From contig OX638325.1 in the NCBI GenBank assembly GCA_951812795.1, forward strand, positions 1,698,277-1,762,276: a DNA stretch of 64,000 nucleotides, written 5' to 3'. The notes under the pieces were generated by a model, which was not told where the DNA came from, searched no databases, and saw only the letters and a list, made by a program, of their open reading frames with translations. Shown piece after piece: positions 33,004 through 42,758 of the stretch; within the stretch, counting starts at the first letter, position 1; every line of letters begins with the position of its first letter. This stretch comes from an uncultured Dehalococcoidia bacterium (GTDB lineage Bacteria > Chloroflexota > Dehalococcoidia > Lucifugimonadales > Lucifugimonadaceae). A program made the translations under genes and the position numbers.

Positions 33004-34206
33004 TTAGTCATCGTCTTCGGTGCCGCCATACCAGTCGATCCGTTGCGCTTCTGGCGCATCGACGTCGATGCTGAACTCTTCCATGGCATCCGGATTCGGT
33101 TCGATGCCTAGACCCGGGCGACCGTTGGGATGGATGTGCCCGTCCCGGACATCGAACATCGGGTCGATCAATTTCTCAAACATCGGGAACCAGTGGTGGA
33201 CGCACTCTTCGCGGTAGAGGTTGGGCATCGTCATGCAAGTTTGGAAGCTCGCAGCGATCGCGATCGGTCCGAGGGCGTCATGGGGGCTGATGCGGACGTA
33301 TGCGACTTCTGCCATGGCAGCGATGCGTCGGATCTCGCTGATGCCGCCGCACCATGCGATGTCCGGCATGATGTAGTCGACGAGGCGATCGTTCAAAATC
33401 TGCCAGTAGTCCCACCGAGTGAAGTGACGCTCGCCGATGCAGAGCGGGACGTTGACGTTTTCTCGGACGTGTTTGAGGGCGTTGTGGTTTTCGACGTGAA
33501 TCGGCTCCTCTAACCACACGAGGTTGATGTGTTCCAACGCTCGGCAGGCCTCGATGGCGGAAGCGACGTCGAAACGTCCATGCGCGTCGACCATCAGTTC
33601 GTAATCGTCGCCAAAGGCCTCGCGTAGGCCGTCCATCCAGCGGACGGCTTGGTGGATTGCGGCAGGATCGAGCCGTTCGACCATGAAGGCACCACGGAAC
33701 TTGCCGTATTGTCGGCGCGACGGAAACGGGTCGGTCTTGATCGCTTCAAAACCCATCTCCTTAGTGCGTCGAGCATCCTCCATCATCCCCGCGAGGTGGT
33801 CCTCGAAAGTATCTCCCTGTGATGTGTCGCTGACGTGCGTGTAGAGCGGCACCGACGCCCTAACCGGACCGCCGAGGAGGTCGTAGATTGGGCGGTCTAA
33901 GACCTTGCCTTTAATGTCCCACAAAGCGATGTCGATGGCACTGATCAGGTGCGAGACAAAGCCGCGCCCGTTGAGATCAGAGTACATGTGGAATATGCGC
34001 TGCCATATCTCTTCGATGTGCGAAGCATCGATGCCGATGACCCACGGTTTGACCGCCTCGATGCCTCGCACGAGTTGCGGGTTTGCGATGTAGTCGGTGC
34101 ACTCTCCCCAACCGGTTACGCCCTCGTCGGTTTCGACGCTGACGAAGACCCACGGCATAGTGTCGGGCATCTTGACGACATGGGGTTTTACGTCTGTGAT
34201 TTTCAT
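33004..34206 (-). CDS. Mandelate racemase/muconate lactonizing enzyme family dehydratase
   Basis: A 400-residue enolase-superfamily enzyme. After the capping domain (VTGWGECTDY; SAIDIALWDIKGK) the barrel shows EAIKTDPF, metal ligands in MVDAHGRF, WLEEPI and IGERHF, and the general acid/base region ISPHDALGP. This layout fits acid-sugar dehydratases such as galactonate dehydratase. It removes water from an acid sugar to give a keto-deoxy product. It stands 30 bases upstream of the ThDP gene on the same strand, so both may serve one degradation route. Confidence 0.9.
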   Translation of the reverse strand: MKITDVKPHVVKMPDTMPWVFVSVETDEGVTGWGECTDYIANPQLVRGIEAVKPWVIGIDASHIEEIWQRIFHMYSDLNGRGFVSHLISAIDIALWDIKGKVLDRPIYDLLGGPVRASVPLYTHVSDTSQGDTFEDHLAGMMEDARRTKEMGFEAIKTDPFPSRRQYGKFRGAFMVERLDPAAIHQAVRWMDGLREAFGDDYELMVDAHGRFDVASAIEACRALEHINLVWLEEPIHVENHNALKHVRENVNVPLCIGERHFTRWDYWQILNDRLVDYIMPDIAWCGGISEIRRIAAMAEVAYVRISPHDALGPIAIAASFQTCMTMPNLYREECVHHWFPMFEKLIDPMFDVRDGHIHPNGRPGLGIEPNPDAMEEFSIDVDAPEAQRIDWYGGTEDDD

Positions 34207-34477
34207 GGTGTTGGGCGGCCTTTGGGGATGGGGATTGGTGATGGTGATGGGGGTAGTTTACGGGTACATTGAGGCGCGCGAATGGCTATGCTGTTTCACT
34301 TCAGCGAGTGGGCGAACTCAGAGCCTTGGCAGACAGATTGGTCTTCTCTCGGCAACCTCGAATCAAATTCGGCGGCATTATCTGCATCACGGTAACTCGC
34401 CTGCTACAATCTTACGGAATTGCACGGTTGTAGTATAATATGTCTAACATTTCGACAAGAAATTTCAGAAAATCAAT

Positions 34478-34684
34478 ATGACCACAGCACAATCACAGAT
34501 CACCCGTTCCGTCCTCCGAGAAGAACTTGCAGACATGCGAGGTGAATTCAGTAGGCACTACGCCACGAAAGCCGATTTAGCGGAACTCGAGACGCGCCTC
34601 ATTAGGTGGATGGTCGGTGCAATCGTAACTTCGACGTTGATCGGCGCAACTCTCGTAGCAACGATTGACCGGTTAATCGGGTAA
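34478..34684 (+). CDS. Small coiled-coil protein with one membrane helix
   Basis: A 68-residue protein: a charged helical half (LREELADMRGEFSRHYATKADLAELETRL, core YATKADLAELETRL, the CCDC90/DUF1640-like pattern) and a C-terminal membrane helix (MVGAIVTSTLIGATLVATI). Its function is unknown. A TATAAT sequence lies at 34434-34439. A 12-base direct repeat (tcgcctgctaca) flanks it at 34397-34408 and 34711-34722. Confidence 0.6.
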   Translation: MTTAQSQITRSVLREELADMRGEFSRHYATKADLAELETRLIRWMVGAIVTSTLIGATLVATIDRLIG

Positions 34685-34761
34685 GAGTTGAAAACCAATC
34701 TACCTAAAGTTCGCCTGCTACAGCGTGCCCTCGGCTATCAGCTTGCAACGATCTGCCAAAA

Positions 34762-35673
34762 TCAATTTATCTGACGCAACCGCGGGTCTAGATAGTCGCG
34801 AAGCCAGTCGCCGATGAAGTTGAAGGCGAAGACGGTGAGGAATATGGCGGCGCCCGGCATTACGGGTACCCACCATGCGGTAGTGATGAACTCTCGACCG
34901 TCTGCGACCATGCTGCCCCATGCGGGTTGGGGTGCGGGTATTCCGACTCCGAGGTAGGAGAGCACGGATTCGGTGAGGATGAGAGAGCCGATCTGGAGGG
35001 TGGCGATGACGACGATGGTGTTGACCACGCCAGGGAGGATGTGTCGGAAGGCGATGCGAATTTCTGATGCCGAAGCAACGCGCGAGCTAGCTACGTAATC
35101 CATGTTCTTTAGTTGGAGGGTCAGGCCGCGGGTTTGTCGGGCGAAAATGGGCCAGGAAAAGATTGTGAGCAGGATCAGGACGAGTTCAAGGCTGGCGCCG
35201 AAGACGACGGCTGCGACGAGGGCGATCAGGAGGAATGGTGTGGCGTATACAAGGTCGACGATTCTCATGGCGATCTCGTCCCAAATGCCGCCGGCCATGC
35301 CTGATGCGATTCCAATTCCGCTTCCGATGACGCTGCCGCAGATTATGACGATGAACGCGACCGATAACGAAATGCGTGAGCCGTGGATGATGCGACTCAA
35401 CAGGTCGCGCCCGATCTTGTCAGCACCGAGGACGTAGTCCCATGATCCCCCTTCGATCCATACCGGTGGCGCGGCGAGTTTGTCGAGTTCGCTTTCGAGC
35501 GGATGGTTGGGTGCGACCCACGGCGCGAAGATCGCCATTATAGCGAGGCCGACGGCGACGATAACTGGTAATACCGGATACCGTCGAATCCATTGGTACA
35601 ACGTTCCAAGAACGGGCACTTGAGTGCCACGCCGATCGAACGTCGTGTCAGGCAATTGGGTATCACGAATCAT
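34762..35673 (-). CDS. ABC transporter permease, DppC type (second system)
   Basis: A 303-residue inner-membrane protein with an N-terminal OppC_N region, YVLGADKIGRDLLSRIIHGSRI, given here as VLGADKIGRDLLSRI, six membrane helices and the EAA-loop MDYVASSRVASASEIRIAFRHI (core ASASEIRIAFRHI). It ends DPRLRQIN, almost the same as the other DppC-type permease (DPRLRQID), so both systems are close relatives. Its start overlaps the DppB-type gene by 11 bases. No ATPase genes follow; the operon ends here. Confidence 0.92.
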   Translation of the reverse strand: MIRDTQLPDTTFDRRGTQVPVLGTLYQWIRRYPVLPVIVAVGLAIMAIFAPWVAPNHPLESELDKLAAPPVWIEGGSWDYVLGADKIGRDLLSRIIHGSRISLSVAFIVIICGSVIGSGIGIASGMAGGIWDEIAMRIVDLVYATPFLLIALVAAVVFGASLELVLILLTIFSWPIFARQTRGLTLQLKNMDYVASSRVASASEIRIAFRHILPGVVNTIVVIATLQIGSLILTESVLSYLGVGIPAPQPAWGSMVADGREFITTAWWVPVMPGAAIFLTVFAFNFIGDWLRDYLDPRLRQIN

Positions 35674-36631
35674 AGATGCGGATCCTAGGATCGATGTACG
35701 CGTATAGAAGGTCTGCCATCAGGCTCGAGAACAGGAACATCGCGGCGAATATGACGGTTATGCCAGTAACCAACGGGAAGTCGTTGTTTTTTGTGGCATC
35801 GACGGCGAGTCTGCCAAGGCCTGGCCACGCAAACACTGTTTCCACGACGACGGTTCCGGTGAGGAAACTTGCGAATAACACAGCAGCGACAGTCAGCGGC
35901 GGTATCAAAGCGTTTTTCAATGCGTGCTTGATGATCACTGTTGAACCGGCGACGCCTTTGGCTCGGGCAAGTTTGATGTATTCGGAGTCCAGAACTTCGA
36001 GCAGTGATGAGCGCGTTAGCCGGGTCAGTGCCGCGGATCCGAGCCAAGCGAGCGTGGTGGCGGGCAAAACAAAGTTGGTCCAATCGCCGCGTCGGGATGT
36101 TGGTAGCCAGTCGAGATAGACCGCGAATACATAGATCATGATGAGCGCAAGCCAGAACGGCGGCGCCGCTTGGCCGATTAAAGCGAACGAACGTACCGCG
36201 ATGTCGATGAGCGTTCCTCGTGTGACTGCCGAGATAGTGCCCAGCGCTATGCCAAGGACCACCGCCATCAAATACGAGATGCCCGAGAGTTGGATGGTGG
36301 CTGGAACCTTCTCGATGATGATTTTGAGGGAGTTCCGTTTGTGCCACAACGACTGCCCGAAGTCGCCTCGAACGGCGTTTCCAGCCCAGACTAGGTACTG
36401 GACGACCATGGGTTTATCGAGACCGAGTTCGCGACCTCTAGCATCCCAGACCTCTTGCGACCAGCGGGTCCCTTGGGTCATGTAAAGCAATCGCGGATCG
36501 CCAGTCAAACGTGACAGACCGAACACGATCATTGAGATGCCGATCATCACGGCGATCATGTAGAAGGCACGGCGTATTAGAAATCTAGCCACGGATCGCG
36601 TCCAATTGAAGGCTTGCACGGCGCGTGTCAA
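35663..36631 (-). CDS. ABC transporter permease, DppB type (second system)
   Basis: A 322-residue permease with the DppB opening RRAFYMIAVMIGISMIVFGL, periplasmic GRELGLDKPMVVQYLVW, and EAA-loop EYIKLARAKGVAGSTVIIKH. It ends IDPRIRIYDS, as the other DppB-type protein ends IDPRIRYS. It lies between the binding-protein gene and the DppC-type permease gene, all on the minus strand. Confidence 0.92.
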   Translation of the reverse strand: MTRAVQAFNWTRSVARFLIRRAFYMIAVMIGISMIVFGLSRLTGDPRLLYMTQGTRWSQEVWDARGRELGLDKPMVVQYLVWAGNAVRGDFGQSLWHKRNSLKIIIEKVPATIQLSGISYLMAVVLGIALGTISAVTRGTLIDIAVRSFALIGQAAPPFWLALIMIYVFAVYLDWLPTSRRGDWTNFVLPATTLAWLGSAALTRLTRSSLLEVLDSEYIKLARAKGVAGSTVIIKHALKNALIPPLTVAAVLFASFLTGTVVVETVFAWPGLGRLAVDATKNNDFPLVTGITVIFAAMFLFSSLMADLLYAYIDPRIRIYDS

Positions 36632-36690
36632 GCTACGCCGGTAAACCGAGTTTACGCCATTCGGCGGGTTCCGTTATTCGGTCAACGATT

Positions 36691-36732
36691 GACCCTGTAA
36701 CCTTCACCCGCAAGGATGAGGGTTACAGGGTC
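36691..36732 (-). terminator. Stem-loop between binding protein and permease genes (second system)
   Basis: GACCCTGTAACC (36691-36702) and GGTTACAGGGTC (36721-36732) pair perfectly; inner bases extend the stem with one mismatch to a GCAA tetraloop. No U-run follows in the direction of the operon. It matches in place the hairpin of the first system, so it probably lowers permease expression relative to the binding protein. Confidence 0.8.
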
Positions 36733-36754
36733 AGGAGGTCATCGACCGTTTTGC

Positions 36755-38521
36755 TCACTCAGCGTCGGAGAGATCGATCGATTCCGGCCGGTTGGGTAGA
36801 ACGTCTTGTGAGTTGTAGGGATCCCAAGCGGACACGGTCGGAGCGACGGCGAACAGGTTAGCGCTGTGCTGGAACATCGGAAGGAAGAGCATCTGATGCG
36901 ACAGATAGTCTTGAACCTCAATGTTGTTTGCGATGCGCTGGTTCAGGGATTGTTCGGTGGCGTTGGAGAGACCGGTGTTGCACACGGACTGTTCCATCGT
37001 GAATCCGACGATGTGGCCGGCGGCGGCGCAGATGTATCTGGCCGACGTGGCGCCTGGTATCCAGTTGATCCCGTGCGTGAACGGAACGTTGATCGTCTTG
37101 TCCACAGTCTGTGGTCGACGCGCTGCGTACTCGGTTCGGTCGATTGTTACGTCGATACCAAGTTGGCTTCTCCACATTTCAGCGACTGCTTCCGCGGCGG
37201 CGATGGTTCCTGGTGAGAATGTGCTCGGCACCCAGATCTCCATTTCGAAGCCATCGGCGTAACCAGCTTCAGCCATGTACTGCTTAGCCATTGCGACGTC
37301 GTGAGGAATGTTCCACTCGTCTTTGTGCATCGGGTCGTCCGGCAGGATGTTTTGCCAAGCGTAGATTACGCGGCCGAGTCCGTCGAGGACGTTGGTGATG
37401 ATCGACTCTCGGTCGACTGCCATCGCCATCGCCCATCGCACCTTGCGTGCGTTCTCCATCGAAGTCGGGTCGGCTGGGTCGCCGATCCAGGGGTATCCGT
37501 TAGCGAGACCCTCCTCCCAACCGGGACGGGGCATCTGACCGCCTTCACAGTCGGCGCACTCCGTGGACCAGTAGTTTCCGGCCATCTGGAATCCTTGCGG
37601 CCGTGCAATTCCGATCTCTTGGACCCACCCACCAATGTCATCAGCAACTTGGTTGATGACCTGCGGACTAAGTTCCCCGATGTCGATCTCTCCGGCGCGC
37701 AGGGCGGCCTCACGTGATGCGGCCTCGGGCATGTGAACCAATCTCACAGTTCCGACTGAAGGCTCGATTCCGGTCCAATGGTCTCGCACCGATTCCAGAA
37801 CCACTTGGTCGTCTGCAACCCACTCAGTGGCCTGATATTTCCCGGTGCCGACGGCGGTTGTTCCGAAGCCTTCAGCGCCCAACTCGTCAAACGCCTTCTT
37901 GCTAACAATGACGATGCCGTTGAATCCGGCGTTGCCTTGCAGCCAAGCCCATGTCGGGTCGAAACCTCCAGGTACGATGTTCTGACGTACCGTGAGGTCG
38001 TCGATAACATCGAAACCGGCCTTCATTTCTGGCCCGATCTCCTCGGCTCCGTTGTTTACGGAGTCGGCGGCGAATGCCGAGTTGTATGTCCAAGCAACGT
38101 CTTCGGCGGTTAGGTCACCCCAATCGCCACCGTTGTTGTGCCAAGGGATGTCAGCACGGATTTTGAACGTGATGCTGTTGAAGTCGGATGCGACTTCCCA
38201 CGACTCGGCAAGTCCGAGATCCGAAGGGGAGTATGCGGTATGATCTTGCGGCGGAGGCGTCGGCGGTGAGACGTGCGGAGCGCGCACGATGGTCTCGTAG
38301 ATCGACAGGTCTTTGCCGATTCCGCCGGTTGCGCGAATGTCTCGACGCGGCTCTTGAATTAGCGGCGGAACTTCGCCGATCGCGATGGTTACCGTGCCTT
38401 CTGCCGCGGGTCCCGAATCGTCCGTGCAGGCGATTGCGGCGAATGCCGCGAGGGGTATCAGGAGGGTGCTCCCGAGAATCAATAAGAGTGTTCGGGGATC
38501 GTGGCGAAACATAGTTCGCAT
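36755..38521 (-). CDS. ABC transporter substrate-binding lipoprotein, peptide family (second system)
   Basis: A 588-residue SBP_bac_5 protein with a signal peptide ending in the lipobox AAIAC (about residue 33) and no long Val/Glu spacer, unlike its relative at 6907. The binding domain has the usual order: ESWEVASDFNSITFKIR, GDLTAEDVAWTYNSAF, GTGKYQATEWVADDQVVLE and WAMAMAVDRESII. ATG 38521 is fixed by AGGAGG six bases upstream. Two permease genes follow after a hairpin. Confidence 0.92.
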   Translation of the reverse strand: MRTMFRHDPRTLLLILGSTLLIPLAAFAAIACTDDSGPAAEGTVTIAIGEVPPLIQEPRRDIRATGGIGKDLSIYETIVRAPHVSPPTPPPQDHTAYSPSDLGLAESWEVASDFNSITFKIRADIPWHNNGGDWGDLTAEDVAWTYNSAFAADSVNNGAEEIGPEMKAGFDVIDDLTVRQNIVPGGFDPTWAWLQGNAGFNGIVIVSKKAFDELGAEGFGTTAVGTGKYQATEWVADDQVVLESVRDHWTGIEPSVGTVRLVHMPEAASREAALRAGEIDIGELSPQVINQVADDIGGWVQEIGIARPQGFQMAGNYWSTECADCEGGQMPRPGWEEGLANGYPWIGDPADPTSMENARKVRWAMAMAVDRESIITNVLDGLGRVIYAWQNILPDDPMHKDEWNIPHDVAMAKQYMAEAGYADGFEMEIWVPSTFSPGTIAAAEAVAEMWRSQLGIDVTIDRTEYAARRPQTVDKTINVPFTHGINWIPGATSARYICAAAGHIVGFTMEQSVCNTGLSNATEQSLNQRIANNIEVQDYLSHQMLFLPMFQHSANLFAVAPTVSAWDPYNSQDVLPNRPESIDLSDAE

Positions 38522-38741
38522 CACATGCCTCCTTTTATCGTGACGCATCGATGTCCATTGCGTGGCAGATTTCGACGCGTTTACCGTCTGTCAGTAACGA
38601 GCACAATAATGCCAGTGTTGCGAATGCCGAGATTCGCAGTGTGCGCTACCTGATTTGTTGCAACAGTTTACCCTACGATTTGGTGATGCGCGCGGCGAAA
38701 AATCCACGTTTTGCGTGGACTAGATTGAGGTACGGGGGTGA

Positions 38742-40334
38742 TTGGGACACTCCCTGAGCGGTGAGCGCTGGATCCGGAACGACGGTTGGTTGAGCGATGT
38801 TTCGATCGGAGAGTGGTATCGAGTTACGACGGAGGGCGAACGCGTAGTTGCGATTTCGCTTCGTGATAACGGGTTGAGTGGTGCGCTGCCTTCTGAGATC
38901 GGCGGTCTTACGAGGTTTAGGGAGTTAAATGTCTCGGGTAACGTGTTGACCGGGAAGTTGCCGACCCAAATTGGGAATCTGACTGGTCTCGAATTGATTT
39001 CGCTGGACGTCAATTACCTTGCCGGTGAGATTCCGAGTTCTATCGGCAACTTGGCCAACCTTAGGATTCTGGGTTTGTCGGAAAACGATTTAAGGGGTTC
39101 CATCCCTTCACAAATCGGTAGTCTGACAGGACTGGTTCATCTCGACTTGAGCTACAACGATTTGGTGGGCGCGATTCCATTGGTGCTGGTCAACCTAAGG
39201 AATTTGATCTGGCTTGATTTTTCGAACAACGAGTTAAGCGGCGAGATATCGGCTGATCTTAGGGGTTTTTCGATGCTTGAGGGATTGTTGCTTGCGGGCA
39301 ACCGACTTGTGGGCAGGATCTCTTCTGAATTCGGCGAGTTGCATCTGCAAAAGTTACGGATCGCCGGAAACAGTTTCGCCGGGTGCGTGCCTGAATCGTT
39401 CATGGATTCGGGTTTTCTAGTCGGTTTGACCAACGATTTGGCAGATTCGGGATTGCCTTATTGCAACAAGACTGATCGATACGCGTTGAAGTCGGTCTAC
39501 GCCGCGGCGAGCGGCACGGAGTGGCTGAGCGACGAGTTCGTCGGCGATTGGTTCGCCGTCACAACCGATGGACAAGGTCGGATGATCCGATTGGAGCTAG
39601 GTTCAAACGGACTGGTTGATTCGATCTAACCAGCGATCAAGGGGTTGTAGAAGTTGCAGGTATTGGATCTTGGCGGCAATCGATCGCCTGGGCAGTTGCC
39701 ATCTGAGATCGGGGAACTCGAGGAACTTACTGATCTGATACTGGCGAACAACACTTTTCACGGTCCGATACCACGTGAGATCGACTTACTATACGAACTG
39801 CGGTTGCTATCACTTTCGAGCAACGGCTTGACTGGCGAAATACCTGCCGAACTTGAGAAACTTGTATGGGATCGACGCGTTCGATCTTTCTCGCAATGAT
39901 CTGGGCAGCACGATACCGCTGGGAATTGGCAACATGGAAAACCTAACGGAATTGAATCTTGGTCACAACGGTTTGACGGGCGAAATTCTTCAAGAAATCG
40001 GGTTTCTGGACAGTCTCGCATTGTTGGATATTTCGAACAATGATTTAAACGGCGAGTTGCCTGTGCGACTCGAGAGGTTGTACCTAGATGAGAACGAATT
40101 CACTGGGAGGATACCGCGTGGGATCGGGATGTTGGCGAATTGACGAGGCTTTTGGGTATCAGCCTAATAGGCAACAATCTTCGCGGGCGGATTCCGCAAG
40201 GGTTCACTGAGATGCCTAATCTCGAAGGATTGACGCTGCGGGGCAATCGCTTTACGGGTTGTATTCCGTCACGATCAATTCAGTTGCCGAGAAATGATCT
40301 CAGGGAACTCGGTCTGCCGAGATGCCGTAGTTGA
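38742..40334 (+). pseudogene. Broken plant-type leucine-rich-repeat protein gene
   Basis: Repeats of the form LxxLxxLxLxxNxLxGxIPxxIGxLxxL run through the whole stretch but not in one frame. The first part ends at TAA 39627-39629; a TAG follows in the same frame at 39648-39650; the frame then shifts near 39850 and shifts back at about 40140, where the sequence reads on as LTRLLGISLIGNN. Joined up, it would have about 20 repeats and an internal second header (WLSDEFVGDWFAVTTDGQG) like the one at its start. The N-terminus is also missing. A related gene without lesions is at 62957. Confidence 0.85.
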
Positions 40335-40366
40335 ATTTGGTTAGCTTCGGGTATTTGCAGTCTGAA

Positions 40367-41905
40367 TCACGCGCCGTTGTCGGAGGGCTCGTTGATGACC
40401 GGCACGGTTCGCATGGCGCGGATGGTGGTTTCTACGGGTTGGGTTTCGGGTAGTTCTTTGGTGGTCTGGACGCCAAGTTCAGGGAAGCGTCGGGCTTGGG
40501 TTAGGACGCGGGATTCGAGGGAGCCGACGCCTCGGTTGTAACGGTTGACGGCGCGGTCGAGTGCGGTTCCGATGTCGGCGTAATGGGTGGCGAATACCTC
40601 TAGCCGGTCGTGGAGTTCGCGTCCCAATAGTCCGATCTGTATTGCCTCGTCGGTAAGTTTGCGCTCTTGCCAGCCCATGGCGACGGTTTTGAGGAGCGCG
40701 ACGAGATTGGACTGTGACGAGATGACGACGTTCTGCCGATGCGCTTCTTCGATGAGATTTGGCCGTCGTTCGAGTGCCGTTGGCACGGCGTAATCGGGAA
40801 CGACCATTACCACGTAATCGGCGGCCTTTGGCAGGTTGCTCCAATATTCTTTGCTCGCCAAATTGTTGACGTGGTCTTGAAAGTGACGGGCGAAGCGTTC
40901 GAGATGCGCGTTGCGTTGATTTTCGTCTTCCGTTTCGTGAGCGTCAACGTACGCGACGAGGGGCACCTTGGAATCTAGGATGATGTCGCGATCATGCGGC
41001 ATGTGCACGATGAAATCGGTGCGGCCGCCCTTCATATCGGATGCTTGCGCTTGGTAGTGAATACCCTCTTGCAACCCTGAGAATTCCAAGATCCTCTCGA
41101 CCTGCATCTCTCCCCACTGCCCGCGCCCTTGTGGTTTCGACAATGCAGTGGAGAGCGCGCGGGTTTGATCAGCGAGCGAACTTACCTGCTGTTTGAATGC
41201 GCCGGATGTGGTGGCCCACTCGCGGTCGAGTTTTTCGACTTTGTCGGATAGTGGTTTGAGCGTTTGCGTTGCACGTTCGATGAACTGTTTCTGCTGGTTG
41301 GCGAGGGTTTCGGACGACATGGTCTTGAAACGGTCGCCGAATAGTTTTTCGAGTTGGCCTCGCTCTTCCATCCGCTCGTCGGCATTTTTGAGTTCGGTAT
41401 TCAGGTTCGAGACTTTGGCGGTTAGGGAGTTGACTTGGTCCGTCAGTTCTGCGGACTGTTTGCGGAGGTTCGAGTTGTCCGCGTTTTCCTTTTGCAGGGA
41501 CGCAGACTTGGCTCCGAGTTCGGCTTTTAGCCCGGAGATTTCGGCCGTTAGGCTTTGAACTTGGGCTTGGAGGGTGTCGCGCCGGGTTTGGGTTGTTTTG
41601 AGTTCATCGGAGACTCGTTTTAGGAGCGCCGATTCGTTGGCGATTTCGGAGGTTAGTGTGGCGTTTTGGATCTCGAACTGGCGGGCCGTAACGAGTTGGC
41701 GCTTGGTGTCGTCCAGTTCGTTGTGCAGGGATGCTAGTTCGGACTCGGCTTTGGCTTTTTCTTCGGTTAATTGAATGAGGTCAGGAGAATCTTCGCTGGT
41801 CTCTCGGCCACTTAGACGGCCGTAAATTATGAACCCGGCCAATATGAATGAACCAACTATTGATGCGCCGATGATTGCCGCCGAGATGGTGATGCCTGCG
41901 TCCAT
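40367..41905 (-). CDS. rmuC: DNA recombination protein RmuC
   Basis: A 512-residue protein with an N-terminal membrane helix (ISAAIIGASIVGSFILAGFI), a long coiled coil (~50-200) and the C-terminal RmuC domain with GRGQWGEMQVERIL, GGRTDFIVHMPHDRDIILDSK and VMVVPDYAVP. RmuC proteins limit inversions at short repeats and have a restriction-endonuclease-like fold. Length and order are normal. It is convergent with the broken LRR gene and is 57 bases downstream of the PaREP1-like genes' end on the same strand. Confidence 0.93.
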   Translation of the reverse strand: MDAGITISAAIIGASIVGSFILAGFIIYGRLSGRETSEDSPDLIQLTEEKAKAESELASLHNELDDTKRQLVTARQFEIQNATLTSEIANESALLKRVSDELKTTQTRRDTLQAQVQSLTAEISGLKAELGAKSASLQKENADNSNLRKQSAELTDQVNSLTAKVSNLNTELKNADERMEERGQLEKLFGDRFKTMSSETLANQQKQFIERATQTLKPLSDKVEKLDREWATTSGAFKQQVSSLADQTRALSTALSKPQGRGQWGEMQVERILEFSGLQEGIHYQAQASDMKGGRTDFIVHMPHDRDIILDSKVPLVAYVDAHETEDENQRNAHLERFARHFQDHVNNLASKEYWSNLPKAADYVVMVVPDYAVPTALERRPNLIEEAHRQNVVISSQSNLVALLKTVAMGWQERKLTDEAIQIGLLGRELHDRLEVFATHYADIGTALDRAVNRYNRGVGSLESRVLTQARRFPELGVQTTKELPETQPVETTIRAMRTVPVINEPSDNGA

Positions 41906-41962
41906 GGTGGAAGATTGCCTTTCTGTGCCGCGGCGAGTCGGTGGAAAGAGGCGCGCTGCTAG

Positions 41963-42316
41963 CTATTCGCTGAGTGCGAGCATCCGATTCACGAACCGGT
42001 GAACCTTCTCGCGGTTGATTTCGAACTCGTAGTCTTCCATGAAGCCGTGATAGAAGTTGGCTTGCATTGCGCGAGCACCAGCAAACATGTCGGATAATCC
42101 AGGGTCTTCGCCGTCAACTGCGAATTCCTGAACCGCTAGGGTCATCGCGCGATGTCCGCTGGATTTCGTGCCGTGCCTGCGCATTTCGGCGATTACGACG
42201 TGCGAGGCAGCTCCCCAAAGCTTCTCTGATGCTTGGAGCATATCTCCAGATTCGTATTCGCGGTCGGCCTCGGCCAGAAAATGGTGTGCCGTTTCTAGGT
42301 GTTCAGTTGCTAACAT
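41963..42316 (-). CDS. PaREP1/HEPN-like protein (second of a tandem pair)
   Basis: A 117-residue helical protein. The segment AEADREYESGDMLQASEKLWGAASHVV, core GDMLQASEKLWGAASHVV, matches the PaREP1-type helical domain, related to HEPN. HEPN proteins often bind or cut RNA, but no RxxxxH catalytic motif is clear here (EMRRHGTKSSGHR is the closest). About 60% identical by eye to the gene directly upstream, with the same bases (gttcagttgctaacatcttg) around both starts, so a duplication. Confidence 0.7.
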   Translation of the reverse strand: MLATEHLETAHHFLAEADREYESGDMLQASEKLWGAASHVVIAEMRRHGTKSSGHRAMTLAVQEFAVDGEDPGLSDMFAGARAMQANFYHGFMEDYEFEINREKVHRFVNRMLALSE

Positions 42317-42322
42317 CTTGAT

Positions 42323-42676
42323 CTACGATGCGAGCATCGTTATTCGCTCGACGAATCGCCGAACGAGTTCTCGGTTTTCGGCATATTCGTAATCCTCCAT
42401 AAATCCGTGGTAGAAGTTGGCGTGCAAAGCTCTCGCCGCGGCGAAACCTGGTCGCAATTCCATGTCGCCATGGTCTTCCGCAATCTGACGCACAGCCAAG
42501 ATCATGGCTCGGTGTCCACTAGTTTTCATCTCGCGCCGTTGCATCTCTGCGATGACGACGTGCGATGCGGCGCCCCAGAGTTTTTCGGAAGCTTGAGGCA
42601 TGTCGCCAGCTTCGAATTCGCGGTCAGCATCATTTAGGAATTGGCGCGCGGTTTCTACGCGTTCAGTTGCTAACAT
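42323..42676 (-). CDS. PaREP1/HEPN-like protein (first of a tandem pair)
   Basis: A 117-residue paralogue of the neighbouring protein, with GDMPQASEKLWGAASHVVIAEM and FYHGFMEDYEYAENRELVRRF, core FYHGFMEDYEY. ATG 42676 is used because it matches the start of the second copy; the frame runs back to 42760 through a repeat. The gap between the two genes is six bases. A PaREP1-like protein is often paired with a nucleotidyltransferase in toxin-antitoxin fashion; none is seen here. Confidence 0.7.
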   Translation of the reverse strand: MLATERVETARQFLNDADREFEAGDMPQASEKLWGAASHVVIAEMQRREMKTSGHRAMILAVRQIAEDHGDMELRPGFAAARALHANFYHGFMEDYEYAENRELVRRFVERITMLAS

Positions 42677-42703
42677 CTTGATTGAGTATTCTAACGTCAA
42701 CGG

Positions 42704-42750
42704 ATTCCCGCCTTCGCGGGAATGACGGATTGATGGTCGGAATGACGGGA
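42704..42750. repeat. Hairpin repeat between divergent genes
   Basis: ATTCCCGC-CTTC-GCGGGAAT at 42704-42723 is a perfect 8-bp hairpin followed by GACGGATTGATGG and a second GGAATGACGGGAG. It resembles the ATTCCGGC...GCCGGAAT hairpin of the 260-bp repeat. It sits between the start of the PaREP1-like gene and the divergent amidohydrolase gene, so it may influence either. Confidence 0.8.
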
Positions 42751-42758
42751 GAAACACC

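Noticed and set aside
39627-39650. TAA and TAG in the LRR gene as recoded codons
   Set aside because: Two different stops plus two frameshifts in one gene are decay, and no motif or hairpin suggests recoding.
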